Shown here in pieces: positions 52,973 through 63,319 of a DNA stretch of 64,000 nucleotides (positions are counted from its first letter, which is position 1; the number at the start of each line of letters is the position of its first letter). The position numbers and the translations under genes are program-made. A model generated the notes under the pieces. That model was not told the origin of the DNA, made no database searches, and worked only from the letters and a program-made list of their open reading frames with translations. Source of the DNA: Corallococcus soli. GTDB lineage: Bacteria; Myxococcota; Myxococcia; Myxococcales; Myxococcaceae. The stretch covers positions 288,367-352,366 of the forward strand of contig NZ_JAAIYO010000008.1 of assembly GCF_014930455.1 (NCBI RefSeq), in the 5' to 3' direction.

Positions 52973-53479
52973 ATGCACCAGCGTTGGAAGTCCGCAGTGG
53001 GAGCGATGGCAGTGGGCGTGGTCGCGTTGACGGCGGCGAGCGCCGGGGCCGAGGACACGCGGGCTCCGAGCAAGGCGGTGAAGGTGGCGCCCCGCCCGGT
53101 GCCCATCACCCGTCCGGCGGCCACGGGCTCCAGCACCCTGGACGTGGCGGTGGACGAGGGCGCGAGCGGCACGAAGCTGTACCGCTTCGACCGGAGCACC
53201 GGGAAGCTCACCCTGGTGAAGCAGCTCAGCCAGAAGGAGGCGCCCAGCGTCGTCTCCCGCTTCAAGGACCTTGAGATCGCGGAGAGCCAGGCCCCGGCGT
53301 CGAAGCGGGACCTGGTGATCGCCGTCGCCCCTGAGGGCAAGCCGCCCAAGGGCGGGCCTCCGGGCGGCTCGGATCCGGACCCCTACAGGAAGTCGGACTA
53401 CGCGTCGCTCTCCAAGGAGCTGGCGCGCCTGAAGGTGAGCAAGGCGAAGGTGAAGGTCGGCACGCCGCAGATGCGTTAG
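52973..53479 (+). CDS. Small exported protein, third gene of the sigma/CHAT locus
   Basis: 168 residues with a clear Sec signal peptide (cleaved near ASAGA-ED). The mature protein is basic. It has a beta-like block (KLYRFDRSTGKLTLVKQL) and a Gly/Pro-rich segment (GKPPKGGPPGGSDPDP), then a lysine-rich helix. No cysteine and no enzyme motif. It has GGGAGGA before the ATG and a strong terminator 30 bp after the stop. As the only periplasmic partner in the locus, it is a candidate ligand, inhibitor or substrate of the CHAT protease. Confidence 0.8.
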   Translation: MHQRWKSAVGAMAVGVVALTAASAGAEDTRAPSKAVKVAPRPVPITRPAATGSSTLDVAVDEGASGTKLYRFDRSTGKLTLVKQLSQKEAPSVVSRFKDLEIAESQAPASKRDLVIAVAPEGKPPKGGPPGGSDPDPYRKSDYASLSKELARLKVSKAKVKVGTPQMR

Positions 53480-53509
53480 GCGCGGTCGGCCTCCGTCGGG
53501 AAGTCAGGG

Positions 53510-53561
53510 GGCCACGGCTCCGGGGTGGTGGCAGGTGTCCTCGCCCCGGAAGGCCGTGGCC
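53510..53561 (+). terminator. Strong intrinsic terminator after the sigma/CHAT locus
   Basis: GGCCACGGC (53510-53518) plus TCCGGGG (53519-53525) pairs with CCCCGGA (53544-53550) plus GCCGTGGCC (53553-53561), an interrupted 16-bp stem with an 18-nt loop, followed by the T-rich TTCGTGTTT. It marks the end of the operon. Confidence 0.75.
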
Positions 53562-53795
53562 TTCGTGTTTGTGGATGCTCCAGGGCCCCCCCGTTCAGCC
53601 TCCGACGCGCGGAGTGTCCTGCCGGGGCCCGCCCCCCCATTCCCCGCACCCGTCCCGCCTTGCCCCACGTACAACGTGCTCACACTTTTCATGCGTGAGG
53701 GGGCTCGGCTCGCCCTGTTTGTCTTTGACGTCCTCCTCCGACTGAACGACCTGCGGGTGTCCTCTGGCGGACCCGCGGAGCATGGGAGGGTGCAC
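53562..53795. other. Intergenic, no gene supported
   Basis: Together with the terminator this makes a 316-bp gap (53480-53795). An in-frame extension of the next gene runs through it, but its sequence is Pro-rich and not protein-like, and the signal peptide starts only at 53796. It should contain the promoter of the next gene; no clear box is seen. Confidence 0.5.
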
Positions 53796-54755
53796 ATGGG
53801 CAATACCGAGCGCGGGTGCGGTGGGGCGGTGGGGCGGTCGTCTTGGAGGCTGGTGCTGGCCCTTACGGGTGTGGCGATGGGGGTGGGCTGTGGACCCAGC
53901 GCGCAGGAGCCCGCGCCACCCGACCCGGGGGGCGCCGTGGAGCAGGCGGCGCTGAGCTACAACAGCCTGTCCTTCAATGGCCTGTCCTTCAACGGGCTGT
54001 CCTTCAATGGCCTGTCCTTCAACGGGCTGTCCTTCAATGGCTTGTCATCCGCCGCCTTCGAGACCTGGTTCGACGAGGATCCGGCGCTGGCGGACGAGGT
54101 CATGCATTACGTCGTCCGCTGCGCGGTTCCGGCAGGGCAGACGCGCACGTTCACCCTGCCTCGGACGAACGCGGTGCACACCTGGTCCGGGCTGCTGGGG
54201 TTGGCGCCGGGCTGGGCCGGGGGCAGCGCGGCGACGGTGGCCGAGCAGCAGCTCGTCTCCGCGTGCCTCGCGGCGCACGCCAACCCCCTGGGCGCGAGCG
54301 TGCCCATCTCCGTGCAGGGCCGTGACGCGGCGGGGCAGACGATTCCCTCCACCCCCGCGGAGCTGGCGGAGTTCTCACGGCCGGAGTCGTGCTTCTTCGG
54401 CAACCTCTTCCTGGGGCAGGGCCTCTACGCGGGCAGCCAGAATCCGCCCCTGGACGCGACCCAGAGCACCACGCGGATGTGCGCGGTGGTGGACGGCTCC
54501 GGGATGCCGCGTCGCAAGTGCGCGCCGCTCATGTACGTGGGCAGTTGTTCGGAGGTGTGCACGCTGGACGGCGCGTCCGGCCTGTCCTTCCTGAGCTGCG
54601 CGGTGAACAGCGTCACCTACCAGCCCCTCACCACGCGCATCCGGGACGCGGACCTGGCGGTCTGCGGCGACGGCACCTGTCAGGTGACGGAGGCGTGCGG
54701 CACGTCCACCTCGTATGCCGCGTGCGCGGCGGACTGCGGCGCGTGCCCCCCCTGA
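53796..54755 (+). CDS. Lipoprotein with LSFNG pentapeptide repeats and cysteine-rich C-terminus
   Basis: 319 residues. Signal peptide ending MGVGC (C32). Five perfect copies of LSFNG follow at about residues 58-82, then a folded domain with at least twelve cysteines and a C-terminal motif CGDGTCQVTEACG...CAADCGACPP, like the disulfide-rich ends of other myxobacterial surface proteins. The repeats recall pentapeptide-repeat solenoids but are too few for a full turn set. Function unknown, probably surface display. The ATG at 53796 has GGGAGGG upstream. Confidence 0.8.
   Translation: MGNTERGCGGAVGRSSWRLVLALTGVAMGVGCGPSAQEPAPPDPGGAVEQAALSYNSLSFNGLSFNGLSFNGLSFNGLSFNGLSSAAFETWFDEDPALADEVMHYVVRCAVPAGQTRTFTLPRTNAVHTWSGLLGLAPGWAGGSAATVAEQQLVSACLAAHANPLGASVPISVQGRDAAGQTIPSTPAELAEFSRPESCFFGNLFLGQGLYAGSQNPPLDATQSTTRMCAVVDGSGMPRRKCAPLMYVGSCSEVCTLDGASGLSFLSCAVNSVTYQPLTTRIRDADLAVCGDGTCQVTEACGTSTSYAACAADCGACPP
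53967..54041. repeat. Five tandem 15-bp repeats (LSFNG coding)
   Basis: Units of 15 bp coding Leu-Ser-Phe-Asn-Gly. Units alternate between two spellings (ending AATGGC or AACGGG), giving a 30-bp higher-order period, a sign that expansion occurred in pairs. Copy number could vary between strains. Confidence 0.85.
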
Positions 54756-54767
54756 CGGGGCCCGCCT

Positions 54768-55298
54768 TCAGCCGGAGTGCGAGCCCAGCCCGGAGGCCGC
54801 GCCCAGGCGCAGCCTCTCGTGGAGGGCGTCGGTCAGCAGGTACCAGAACTGCACGTTGCCGAAACTGAGGATGTCGCCGCCCCGGAGCGACACTTCCCGC
54901 TGCCCGATGGTGCTGGCATTGACGAAGGTGCCGTTGGTGGAGCCCAGGTCGCGCACGGTGCAGCGGGCCTCCGCGCGGCTCCACCGCAGCTCCGCGTGCT
55001 GCTTGGAGACGGAGGCGTCGTCCAGCACCAGCTCGCAGTCCATCCTCCGGCCGATGCGCAGCGCGTCCGAGTCCTTGAGGGTGGGCAGGGTGGCGACGAG
55101 CAGGTCGTCGAATTCGAAGAGCAGGCTGAGCATGCCCTGCTCGATGTCGCCCGGGTCCGCCATGCGGGTGGGGGCGAGCACGGCGGCGGACAGCTCCGCG
55201 GGCGGGCGCTGCACCAGGGCGAAGGGGCCCAGCTGATGCTGGAAGGTGCCCACGGGCAGGGCGGAGGCGAGCGCGCGCATTTCCTGGACGGACAACAC
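54768..55298 (-). CDS. FHA domain protein
   Basis: 176 residues. The N-terminal 75 residues have no known motif. The C-terminal half is a full FHA domain: LRIGRRMDCELVLDD, SVSKQHAEL, RDLGSTNGTFVN and LRGGDILSFG. FHA domains bind phosphothreonine peptides and often act beside Ser/Thr kinases, which are abundant in myxobacteria; none is adjacent here. The start is uncertain: GTG 55298 is used, ATG 55280 is possible. Divergent from the Gre factor gene. Confidence 0.85.
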   Translation of the reverse strand: MLSVQEMRALASALPVGTFQHQLGPFALVQRPPAELSAAVLAPTRMADPGDIEQGMLSLLFEFDDLLVATLPTLKDSDALRIGRRMDCELVLDDASVSKQHAELRWSRAEARCTVRDLGSTNGTFVNASTIGQREVSLRGGDILSFGNVQFWYLLTDALHERLRLGAASGLGSHSG

Positions 55299-55366
55299 GG
55301 CGGGCAGCCTAACGGGTCGGCCGTCGGGCGCACAGCCGTTACCGGACGATGGGGGTGCGGCTTTCG

Positions 55367-55396
55367 TTGACCCGCTTGTCACTCGTTCCCTACATT
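55367..55396 (+). promoter_or_regulatory. Sigma-70-type promoter before the Gre factor gene
   Basis: TTGACC (55367-55372), 18-bp spacer, TACATT (55391-55396). This is the best vegetative promoter seen in the window. It predicts a leader of about 80 nt. Confidence 0.55.
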
Positions 55397-55481
55397 GGTC
55401 GTTTCCGTCGGCGTCCGGGCTCCAGGAGGGAGCTTCGGCCGCTGATTCCTTGGCAGTCAGGTGATGGAAGGAGCGGTGTCG

Positions 55482-55994
55482 ATGAGCGGCGACAGCATCC
55501 CGATGACCCCCCACGGTTTGCGGAAGCTCAAGGACGAGCTGAAGCACCTCCAGTCCGTGGAGCGCGGGAAGATTTCGCGTGAGATCGAGGTCGCGCGGGC
55601 GCACGGCGACCTGCGGGAGAACGCCGAGTACCACGCGGCGAAGGAGAAGCAGTCGCACATCGAGGGCCGCATCCTGACCCTCGGCGACTGGATTGCCCGC
55701 TCGGAGGTCATCGACCCGGCGAAGCTGGGCGGCGACAAGGTCATCTTCGGCGCCAGCGTGGAGCTGACGGACCCGGAGACGGACAAGTCCATCACCTACC
55801 GGCTGGTGGGTGAGACGGAGGCGGACCTGAAGAAGCGGTGGATCGCCGTCACCTCGCCGGTGGCGCGCGCGCTCATCGGCAAGAAGGTGGGCGACATCGC
55901 CACGGTGAACAGCCCGGGCGGCGTCCGGGAGCTGGAGGTCGTGAAGATCTTCTTCGAGGATCCGCAGGACGAGGCCACGCCCTCAGAGGGGTGA
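55482..55994 (+). CDS. greA: Transcription elongation factor GreA/GreB
   Basis: 170 residues: N-terminal coiled coil (TPHGLRKLKDELKHLQSVER, and DLRENAEYHAAKEKQ with the conserved acidic tip residues) and C-terminal domain (SPVARALIGKKVGDIATVNSPGG). It stimulates the RNA cleavage activity of stalled RNA polymerase. The ATG at 55482 has AAGGAG 8 bp upstream; an ATG at 55464 would add six residues. GreA rather than GreB is likely by length and sequence, but paralogues exist in this group. Confidence 0.9.
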   Translation: MSGDSIPMTPHGLRKLKDELKHLQSVERGKISREIEVARAHGDLRENAEYHAAKEKQSHIEGRILTLGDWIARSEVIDPAKLGGDKVIFGASVELTDPETDKSITYRLVGETEADLKKRWIAVTSPVARALIGKKVGDIATVNSPGGVRELEVVKIFFEDPQDEATPSEG

Positions 55995-56016
55995 TGCCCG
56001 GTCGTCCGGGTGTCTT

Positions 56017-56057
56017 CCGGGGGAGTGGGCACGGGCTCGCTCCCCCGGTTTCGTTTT
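56017..56057 (+). terminator. Intrinsic terminator after the Gre factor gene
   Basis: CCGGGGGAG (56017-56025) pairs perfectly with CTCCCCCGG (56040-56048), followed by TTTCGTTTT (56049-56057). Textbook form. Confidence 0.85.
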
Positions 56058-56085
56058 CCAAGCGGCGTCAGGCCCGCTTCGTAGG

Positions 56086-58905
<2,820 letters not shown>

Positions 58906-58993
58906 GAACGGGGCGTCCGGGCCCCGTCCCCCAGGTTGTCTCGGACTGTCGGCGTGCTTACGTTTTCCTCGGAGGACCACGGGGGAAGACGCC

Positions 58994-59629
58994 ATGGGAG
59001 ACTGGGGCCGAGCGGAGTATCTGGCGCGGCAGGGCATCCGGGACCGGAGGGTGCTCGCGGCCATCGCCAATCTGAATCGTGCGGACTTCGTGCCCGTCCA
59101 GGAGCGGGGCGTGGCCCACGAGGACGTGCCGCTGCCCATCGGGCATGGGCAGACCATCAGCCAGCCGTACGTGGTGGCCTTGATGAGCGAAGCGCTGCGC
59201 CTGCGGGGCTGTGAGCGCGTGCTGGAGATTGGCACCGGCTCCGGCTACCAGACGGCGGTGCTGGCCCTGCTGGCGCGCGAGGTCTTCACGGTGGAGATCG
59301 TCCCGGAGCTGGCCCGGCCCGCCCGGCGCCTGCTGCACCGGCTGGGCTTCAACAACGTCTTCTTCCGGGAGGGCGACGGGTCGCTGGGCTGGCCCGAGGG
59401 CGCGCCCTATGACGCCATCATCGCCACGGCCGCGCCGACGGAGATCCCCCGCGCGCTCCTGCGACAGCTCAAGCCGGGGGGCAGAATGGTCATCCCCGTG
59501 GGCGCGGTGGACGCGTCCCAGGAGCTCCTGCGCATCCGTCGCGGTCAGCCCGGCATGCTGCCCCGGGTGGAGCGCCTGCTGCCGGTGCGCTTCGTGCCCA
59601 TGACGGGGCAGGGGGTGTACGCGAACTGA
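58994..59629 (+). CDS. pcm: Protein-L-isoaspartate O-methyltransferase
   Basis: 211-residue SAM-dependent methyltransferase. PCMT motifs: HGQTISQPYVVALM (active-site loop), VLEIGTGSGYQTAVLA (SAM-binding), YDAIIATAAPTEIP and LKPGGRMVIPVG. It methylates L-isoaspartyl residues to start the repair of aged proteins. The start ATG (58994) lies 88 bp after the RecG stop. Confidence 0.93.
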   Translation: MGDWGRAEYLARQGIRDRRVLAAIANLNRADFVPVQERGVAHEDVPLPIGHGQTISQPYVVALMSEALRLRGCERVLEIGTGSGYQTAVLALLAREVFTVEIVPELARPARRLLHRLGFNNVFFREGDGSLGWPEGAPYDAIIATAAPTEIPRALLRQLKPGGRMVIPVGAVDASQELLRIRRGQPGMLPRVERLLPVRFVPMTGQGVYAN

Positions 59630-59707
59630 GGGAGCGTGCCTGCGGGCCCCCTTCATTTCCCGGAGGTCGCGTTGCCGGACGGGGAGGGGCCCGATAACGT
59701 CCCGGCC

Positions 59708-60271
59708 ATGATCATCTGCCCGGTCTGCGACCACGTACAGTCTGAAGGCGACGAGTGCGAGGGCTGTGGCAAGCGCTTCCCGGGGCTCGTGGCCACGGAG
59801 GCCCCTGTCGTGGTCCAACTGGCGGAGCTGGAGCTGACGCACCACGCGGGCGGTCGCGCGGAGGTGGAGTCCGCGCCCCTGGCGGAGCTGGACCTGACGC
59901 GGCTGCGCTCGGGACCGGACCTGCCGGCCATGTCGGTGCCCGACCTGGAGCTGACGCGCTCGGGCGTCACCGGCGCGGTGCCCGTGGCGCCCATGGCGGA
60001 TCTGGACACGGGCCGCGCGCCGGATGACGGCGTCCGCACCGCCGCGCCGGTGGGGGCGGTGACGTGCCGCTACTGTCGCCACGTCCAGGCCGAGGGGCTG
60101 CTGTGTGACGGCTGCGGCATGCGCCTGCCCCGGGTGCGCGTGGCGGCGCCGGTGGCCACGCGGGGCCGCGCGCAGGAGGGCGAGCGCGTCCCCTGTCCGT
60201 CCTGCCACACCCCCTCCTACCCGGGCCGCGCGTGCGTGGCCTGCGGCACCAAGGTGGAGGTGGAGGCGTGA
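59708..60271 (+). CDS. Triple zinc-ribbon protein
   Basis: 187 residues with three zinc ribbons: CPVC...CEGC at the start, CRYC...CDGC in the middle and CPSC...CVAC at the end. Between the first two is a spacer with repeated LAELDLTR-like units (LAELELTH, LAELDLTR, DLELTRSG), perhaps a binding stretch. No catalytic domain. The C-terminus overlaps the start of threonine synthase by 4 bases, so they are co-translated. Function unknown; protein or nucleic-acid binding is likely. Confidence 0.8.
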   Translation: MIICPVCDHVQSEGDECEGCGKRFPGLVATEAPVVVQLAELELTHHAGGRAEVESAPLAELDLTRLRSGPDLPAMSVPDLELTRSGVTGAVPVAPMADLDTGRAPDDGVRTAAPVGAVTCRYCRHVQAEGLLCDGCGMRLPRVRVAAPVATRGRAQEGERVPCPSCHTPSYPGRACVACGTKVEVEA

Positions 60272-61593
60272 CGGCCCCCACGGCCCGGTACGCGTGCAGT
60301 GAAGGGTGTGGCTTCACCGCGTCGCTCTGGGACGTGGTGTACCGCTGCCCCCGGTGCGAGGGCCTGCTGGAGGTGGCGCACGACGAGGCCGCCCTGCGCG
60401 CCGTGCCGGCGACGGAGTGGAAGCGCCGCTTCGAGTCCCGGTTCGCGACGTCCCGGCTGCCGGATGGCTCCGGCGTGTGGGGCAAGCGCGAGTGGGCGCT
60501 GCCCGAGCTGCCGGTGGAGGACATCGTCTCGCTGGGCGAGGGGCGCGTGCCGCTCAAGCCGCTGCCCCGGATGGCGGCGGAGCTGGGGCTGGGCTCGCTC
60601 CTGTTGAAGGAGTGTGGCGTCTCCCCGACGGGCAGCTTCAAGGACTGGGGCATGACGGTCCTGGTGTCGGCGGTGAAGCACCTGCGCTCGCGCGGGACGC
60701 CCATCCGCGCGGTGGCGTGCGCGTCCACGGGGGACACGTCCGCGGCGCTGTCCGCGTACGCGGCGGCGGCGGGCATCCCGGCGGTGGTGTTCCTGCCGAA
60801 GAACAAGGTGTCGCTCGCGCAGCTGGTGCAGCCCATCGCCAACGGGGCGCGGGTGCTGTCGCTGGACACGGACTTCGACGGCTGCATGAAGCTGGTGCAG
60901 GCGGTGACGGCGGACACGGGCCTGTACCTGGCCAACTCGATGAACTCCCTGCGCATCGAGGGCCAGAAGATGATCGCCGTGGAGCTGTGCCAGGACCTGG
61001 GCTGGGAGCCGCCGGACTGGATCGTCATCCCGGGCGGCAACCTGGGCAACGCGAGCGCGCTGGGCCGGGGCCTGGAGCTGCTGCACACGCTGGGGCTCAT
61101 CCCCCGCCGGCCGCGCATCGCGGTGGCGCAGGCGCAGCGGGCCAACCCCCTGCTGCGCTCCTTCCGGGGCGGCTTCGAAGACCTCCAGCCGATGCAGGCG
61201 GAGGCCACGCTCGCGTCGGCCATCCAGATTGGCAACCCGGTGTCGTTCCGCCGCGCGGTGAAGATGCTGCGCGCCTTCGACGGCGTGGTGGAGGAGGCGA
61301 CGGAGTCGGAGCTGGCGAACGCGGCGGCCCGGGCGGACCGCGAGGGCACCTTCGCCTGCCCGCAGACGGGCGTGGCGCTGGCGGCGGTGGAGAAGCTGGT
61401 GGCCCAGGGGGTGATGGCGAAGGGGGCCAGCGTCGCGGTGGTGGCCACCGCGCACGGCCTGAAGTTCGCGGACTTCAAGGTGGGCTACCACCGGGGGACG
61501 CTGGCGGACGTGCAGGCCGCGCACGCGAACCCGCCGGTGGAGCTGCCCGCGGACCTGTCGTCGGTGCGCGCGGCCCTGAAGGACCTGGGCTGA
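60268..61593 (+). CDS. thrC: Threonine synthase
   Basis: 441-residue PLP enzyme that converts O-phosphohomoserine to threonine. The N-terminus has a zinc-ribbon-like part (YACSEGCGFT, YRCPRCEG). The PLP lysine is in SPTGSFKDWGM; phosphate-binding GGNLGNASALG follows. Length and order fit class II-like threonine synthases of actinobacteria and myxobacteria. The GTG start overlaps the stop of the zinc-ribbon gene (GTGA). Confidence 0.9.
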   Translation: MTAPTARYACSEGCGFTASLWDVVYRCPRCEGLLEVAHDEAALRAVPATEWKRRFESRFATSRLPDGSGVWGKREWALPELPVEDIVSLGEGRVPLKPLPRMAAELGLGSLLLKECGVSPTGSFKDWGMTVLVSAVKHLRSRGTPIRAVACASTGDTSAALSAYAAAAGIPAVVFLPKNKVSLAQLVQPIANGARVLSLDTDFDGCMKLVQAVTADTGLYLANSMNSLRIEGQKMIAVELCQDLGWEPPDWIVIPGGNLGNASALGRGLELLHTLGLIPRRPRIAVAQAQRANPLLRSFRGGFEDLQPMQAEATLASAIQIGNPVSFRRAVKMLRAFDGVVEEATESELANAAARADREGTFACPQTGVALAAVEKLVAQGVMAKGASVAVVATAHGLKFADFKVGYHRGTLADVQAAHANPPVELPADLSSVRAALKDLG

Positions 61594-61604
61594 CGCCGCA
61601 CCGG

Positions 61605-61626
61605 GCCCGGGCCTGATGCCCCGGGC
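61605..61626. terminator. Hairpin between convergent thrC and ribBA-like genes
   Basis: GCCCGGG (61605-61611) pairs with CCCGGGC (61620-61626), with an 8-nt loop, between stop codons at 61593 and 61640. No T-run. Confidence 0.45.
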
Positions 61627-61639
61627 AGCCGCGAAGCGC

Positions 61640-62782
61640 CTATTCGACGGTGAGCGGGATGCGCGACTCGATGGTGAGGCCGAACCCGGCGAGGCCCCGG
61701 TAGGTCATGTCCGTGTTGCTCATGACGCGCATGGCGCGGATGCCCAGGTCGGTGAGGATCTGGCAGCCCATGCCCACGTCGCGGGACTCGTGGGCGGCGC
61801 GGGTGGGGGACGCGTTGCTGCCGTCGCCCGCGCGCTTGTGGTGGATGCCGAAGTCGTCGCCGTGCATGCCGGGCAGGTAGACGATGACGCCGGAGCCGGC
61901 CTTCGCGACCTCCTCCAGGGCGCGATCCAACAGCAGGTGGCACTTGCAGTCCGGGGAGCCGAAGACATCGCCCATGGCGCAGGCGGCGTGCAGGCGGACC
62001 AGCGGGGCGGGGTTGGCGTGCTCCGGGTCCCCCTTCACCAGCACCAGCGACTTCGCGCCGTCGGGCGTCCACGAATAGGTGAGGGCGGTGAACTCGCCGT
62101 GGCGGGTGCGCACCACGTCCTGGCCCGGCTCGCGGCGCACCAGGCGGTCCTTGCGGCTGCGGTACTGGATGAGGTCCGCGATGGTGACGAGCGACAGCTG
62201 GTGCTCCCGCGCGAAGAGCTTGAGGTCCGGCATGCGCTGCATGGTGCCGTCGTCCTTCACGAGCTCGCAGAGGATGCCGGAGGGCTGGAGGCCGGCGAGC
62301 CGGGCCAGGTCCACGGCGGCCTCGGTGTGGCCCGCGCGGCGCAGCACGCCGCCCTCGCGGTAGCGCAGGGGGAAGATGTGGCCGGGGCGCAGGAAGTCGT
62401 CCGCGGTGCTGTTCGGATCCGCGAGCGCGCGGATGGTCTTGGTGCGGTCCGACGCGGAGACGCCCGTGGTGGTGCCGTGGCGGAAGTCCACGGAGACGGT
62501 GAAGGCGGTGCGGTGGGACTCGGTGTTCTCCGCGACCATCTGCGGCAGCCGCAGCGCGTCCAGCCTTTCGGCGAGCATGGGCTGGCAGATGATGCCGCTG
62601 GTGTGGCGCACCATGAAGGCGAGCTTCTCCGGGGTGGCCAGCTCGGCGGCCATGATGAGGTCGCCCTCGTTCTCGCGGTCCTCGTCATCCGCGACGACGA
62701 CGCACTTGCCAGCCTGGATGTCGCGGATGGCCTCCTCGATGGTGTTCAACTCGGAGTCTTGGCTCATGGCGGAGGTGCTCAT
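61640..62782 (-). CDS. RibBA-like protein: DHBP synthase with a divergent GTP cyclohydrolase II half
   Basis: 380 residues. The N-terminal half is a complete 3,4-dihydroxy-2-butanone 4-phosphate synthase (VVVADDEDRENEGDLIMAAE, FRHGTTTGVSASDR, RRAGHTEAAVDLARLAGL). The C-terminal half keeps three cysteines of the zinc site (AACAMGD...CKC), but where GTP cyclohydrolase II has the QEGRNIG-type loop it reads PGMHGDDFG, the TNNPKK loop is SNTDMT, and the catalytic tyrosine stretch is not seen. It is therefore like RibBX proteins, with only the DHBP synthase probably active. No FMN riboswitch is evident upstream. ATG at 62782 or 62767. Confidence 0.88.
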   Translation of the reverse strand: MSTSAMSQDSELNTIEEAIRDIQAGKCVVVADDEDRENEGDLIMAAELATPEKLAFMVRHTSGIICQPMLAERLDALRLPQMVAENTESHRTAFTVSVDFRHGTTTGVSASDRTKTIRALADPNSTADDFLRPGHIFPLRYREGGVLRRAGHTEAAVDLARLAGLQPSGILCELVKDDGTMQRMPDLKLFAREHQLSLVTIADLIQYRSRKDRLVRREPGQDVVRTRHGEFTALTYSWTPDGAKSLVLVKGDPEHANPAPLVRLHAACAMGDVFGSPDCKCHLLLDRALEEVAKAGSGVIVYLPGMHGDDFGIHHKRAGDGSNASPTRAAHESRDVGMGCQILTDLGIRAMRVMSNTDMTYRGLAGFGLTIESRIPLTVE

Positions 62783-62980
62783 CCTGCTGACGGCGTGGAG
62801 GGGCATGGTGCGCGGCATGTAACGCGAGGGGGTTGGGGTGGCAAGCCATGCCCGGGGACCAGGCAGGCGTCCGCCCGATGGCAGGGATGAGCGGGGGCTG
62901 TGACGGAGCGTCCGGGTAGGACACCCGGCCCGGCCGGCGACTCGACGGCCCGGCATGGGTGATGTAGGGTGCCCGGCTCC

Positions 62981-63319
62981 GTGAGCGCAGACCATCAGGA
63001 AAAGCGGGCCCGGTTCGACCAGCTGCAGGAAAGCCTGGCGACCCGGCAGAGCACGACGCACTTCACCCATGCAGGCGTGTCCGTCATCGCCTTCAGTTTG
63101 ATTTCGGGTGCGGCCGGGAAGCTGTTCTACGACTCGTTGCGCACGCCGTTCCTCGCCTGGGGCGCGTCGCTGCTGGCGCTGGGACTCCTGGTGTACGGCT
63201 ACGTGAGCTACCGCAAGGGTCGGGTGGTGCTGAAGGACGAGCTCCAGCGCTATGAGGCGCTGCTGGCGCTGCGCCACGAGCTGCGCCTGGACAACCCCGC
63301 CGCGCTGCTGCCCCGGTGA
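62981..63319 (+). CDS. Small two-helix membrane protein
   Basis: 112 residues. A hydrophilic, coiled-coil-like N-terminus (KRARFDQLQESLATRQ), two hydrophobic helices (about residues 34-51 and 59-77), and a charged C-terminal helix. No known motif. GTG 62981 is used; a GTG 12 bp earlier is possible. Its stop overlaps the thymidylate kinase start by 4 bases, so the two form an operon. Confidence 0.75.
   Translation: MSADHQEKRARFDQLQESLATRQSTTHFTHAGVSVIAFSLISGAAGKLFYDSLRTPFLAWGASLLALGLLVYGYVSYRKGRVVLKDELQRYEALLALRHELRLDNPAALLPR

Noticed and set aside
53535..53795. Longer N-terminus for the LSFNG lipoprotein
   Set aside because: The added residues are proline-rich and overlap the terminator hairpin; the signal peptide and ribosome binding site place the start at 53796.
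62783..62980. FMN riboswitch upstream of the ribBA-like gene
   Set aside because: I could not find the conserved RFN-element blocks on the minus strand in this short gap.
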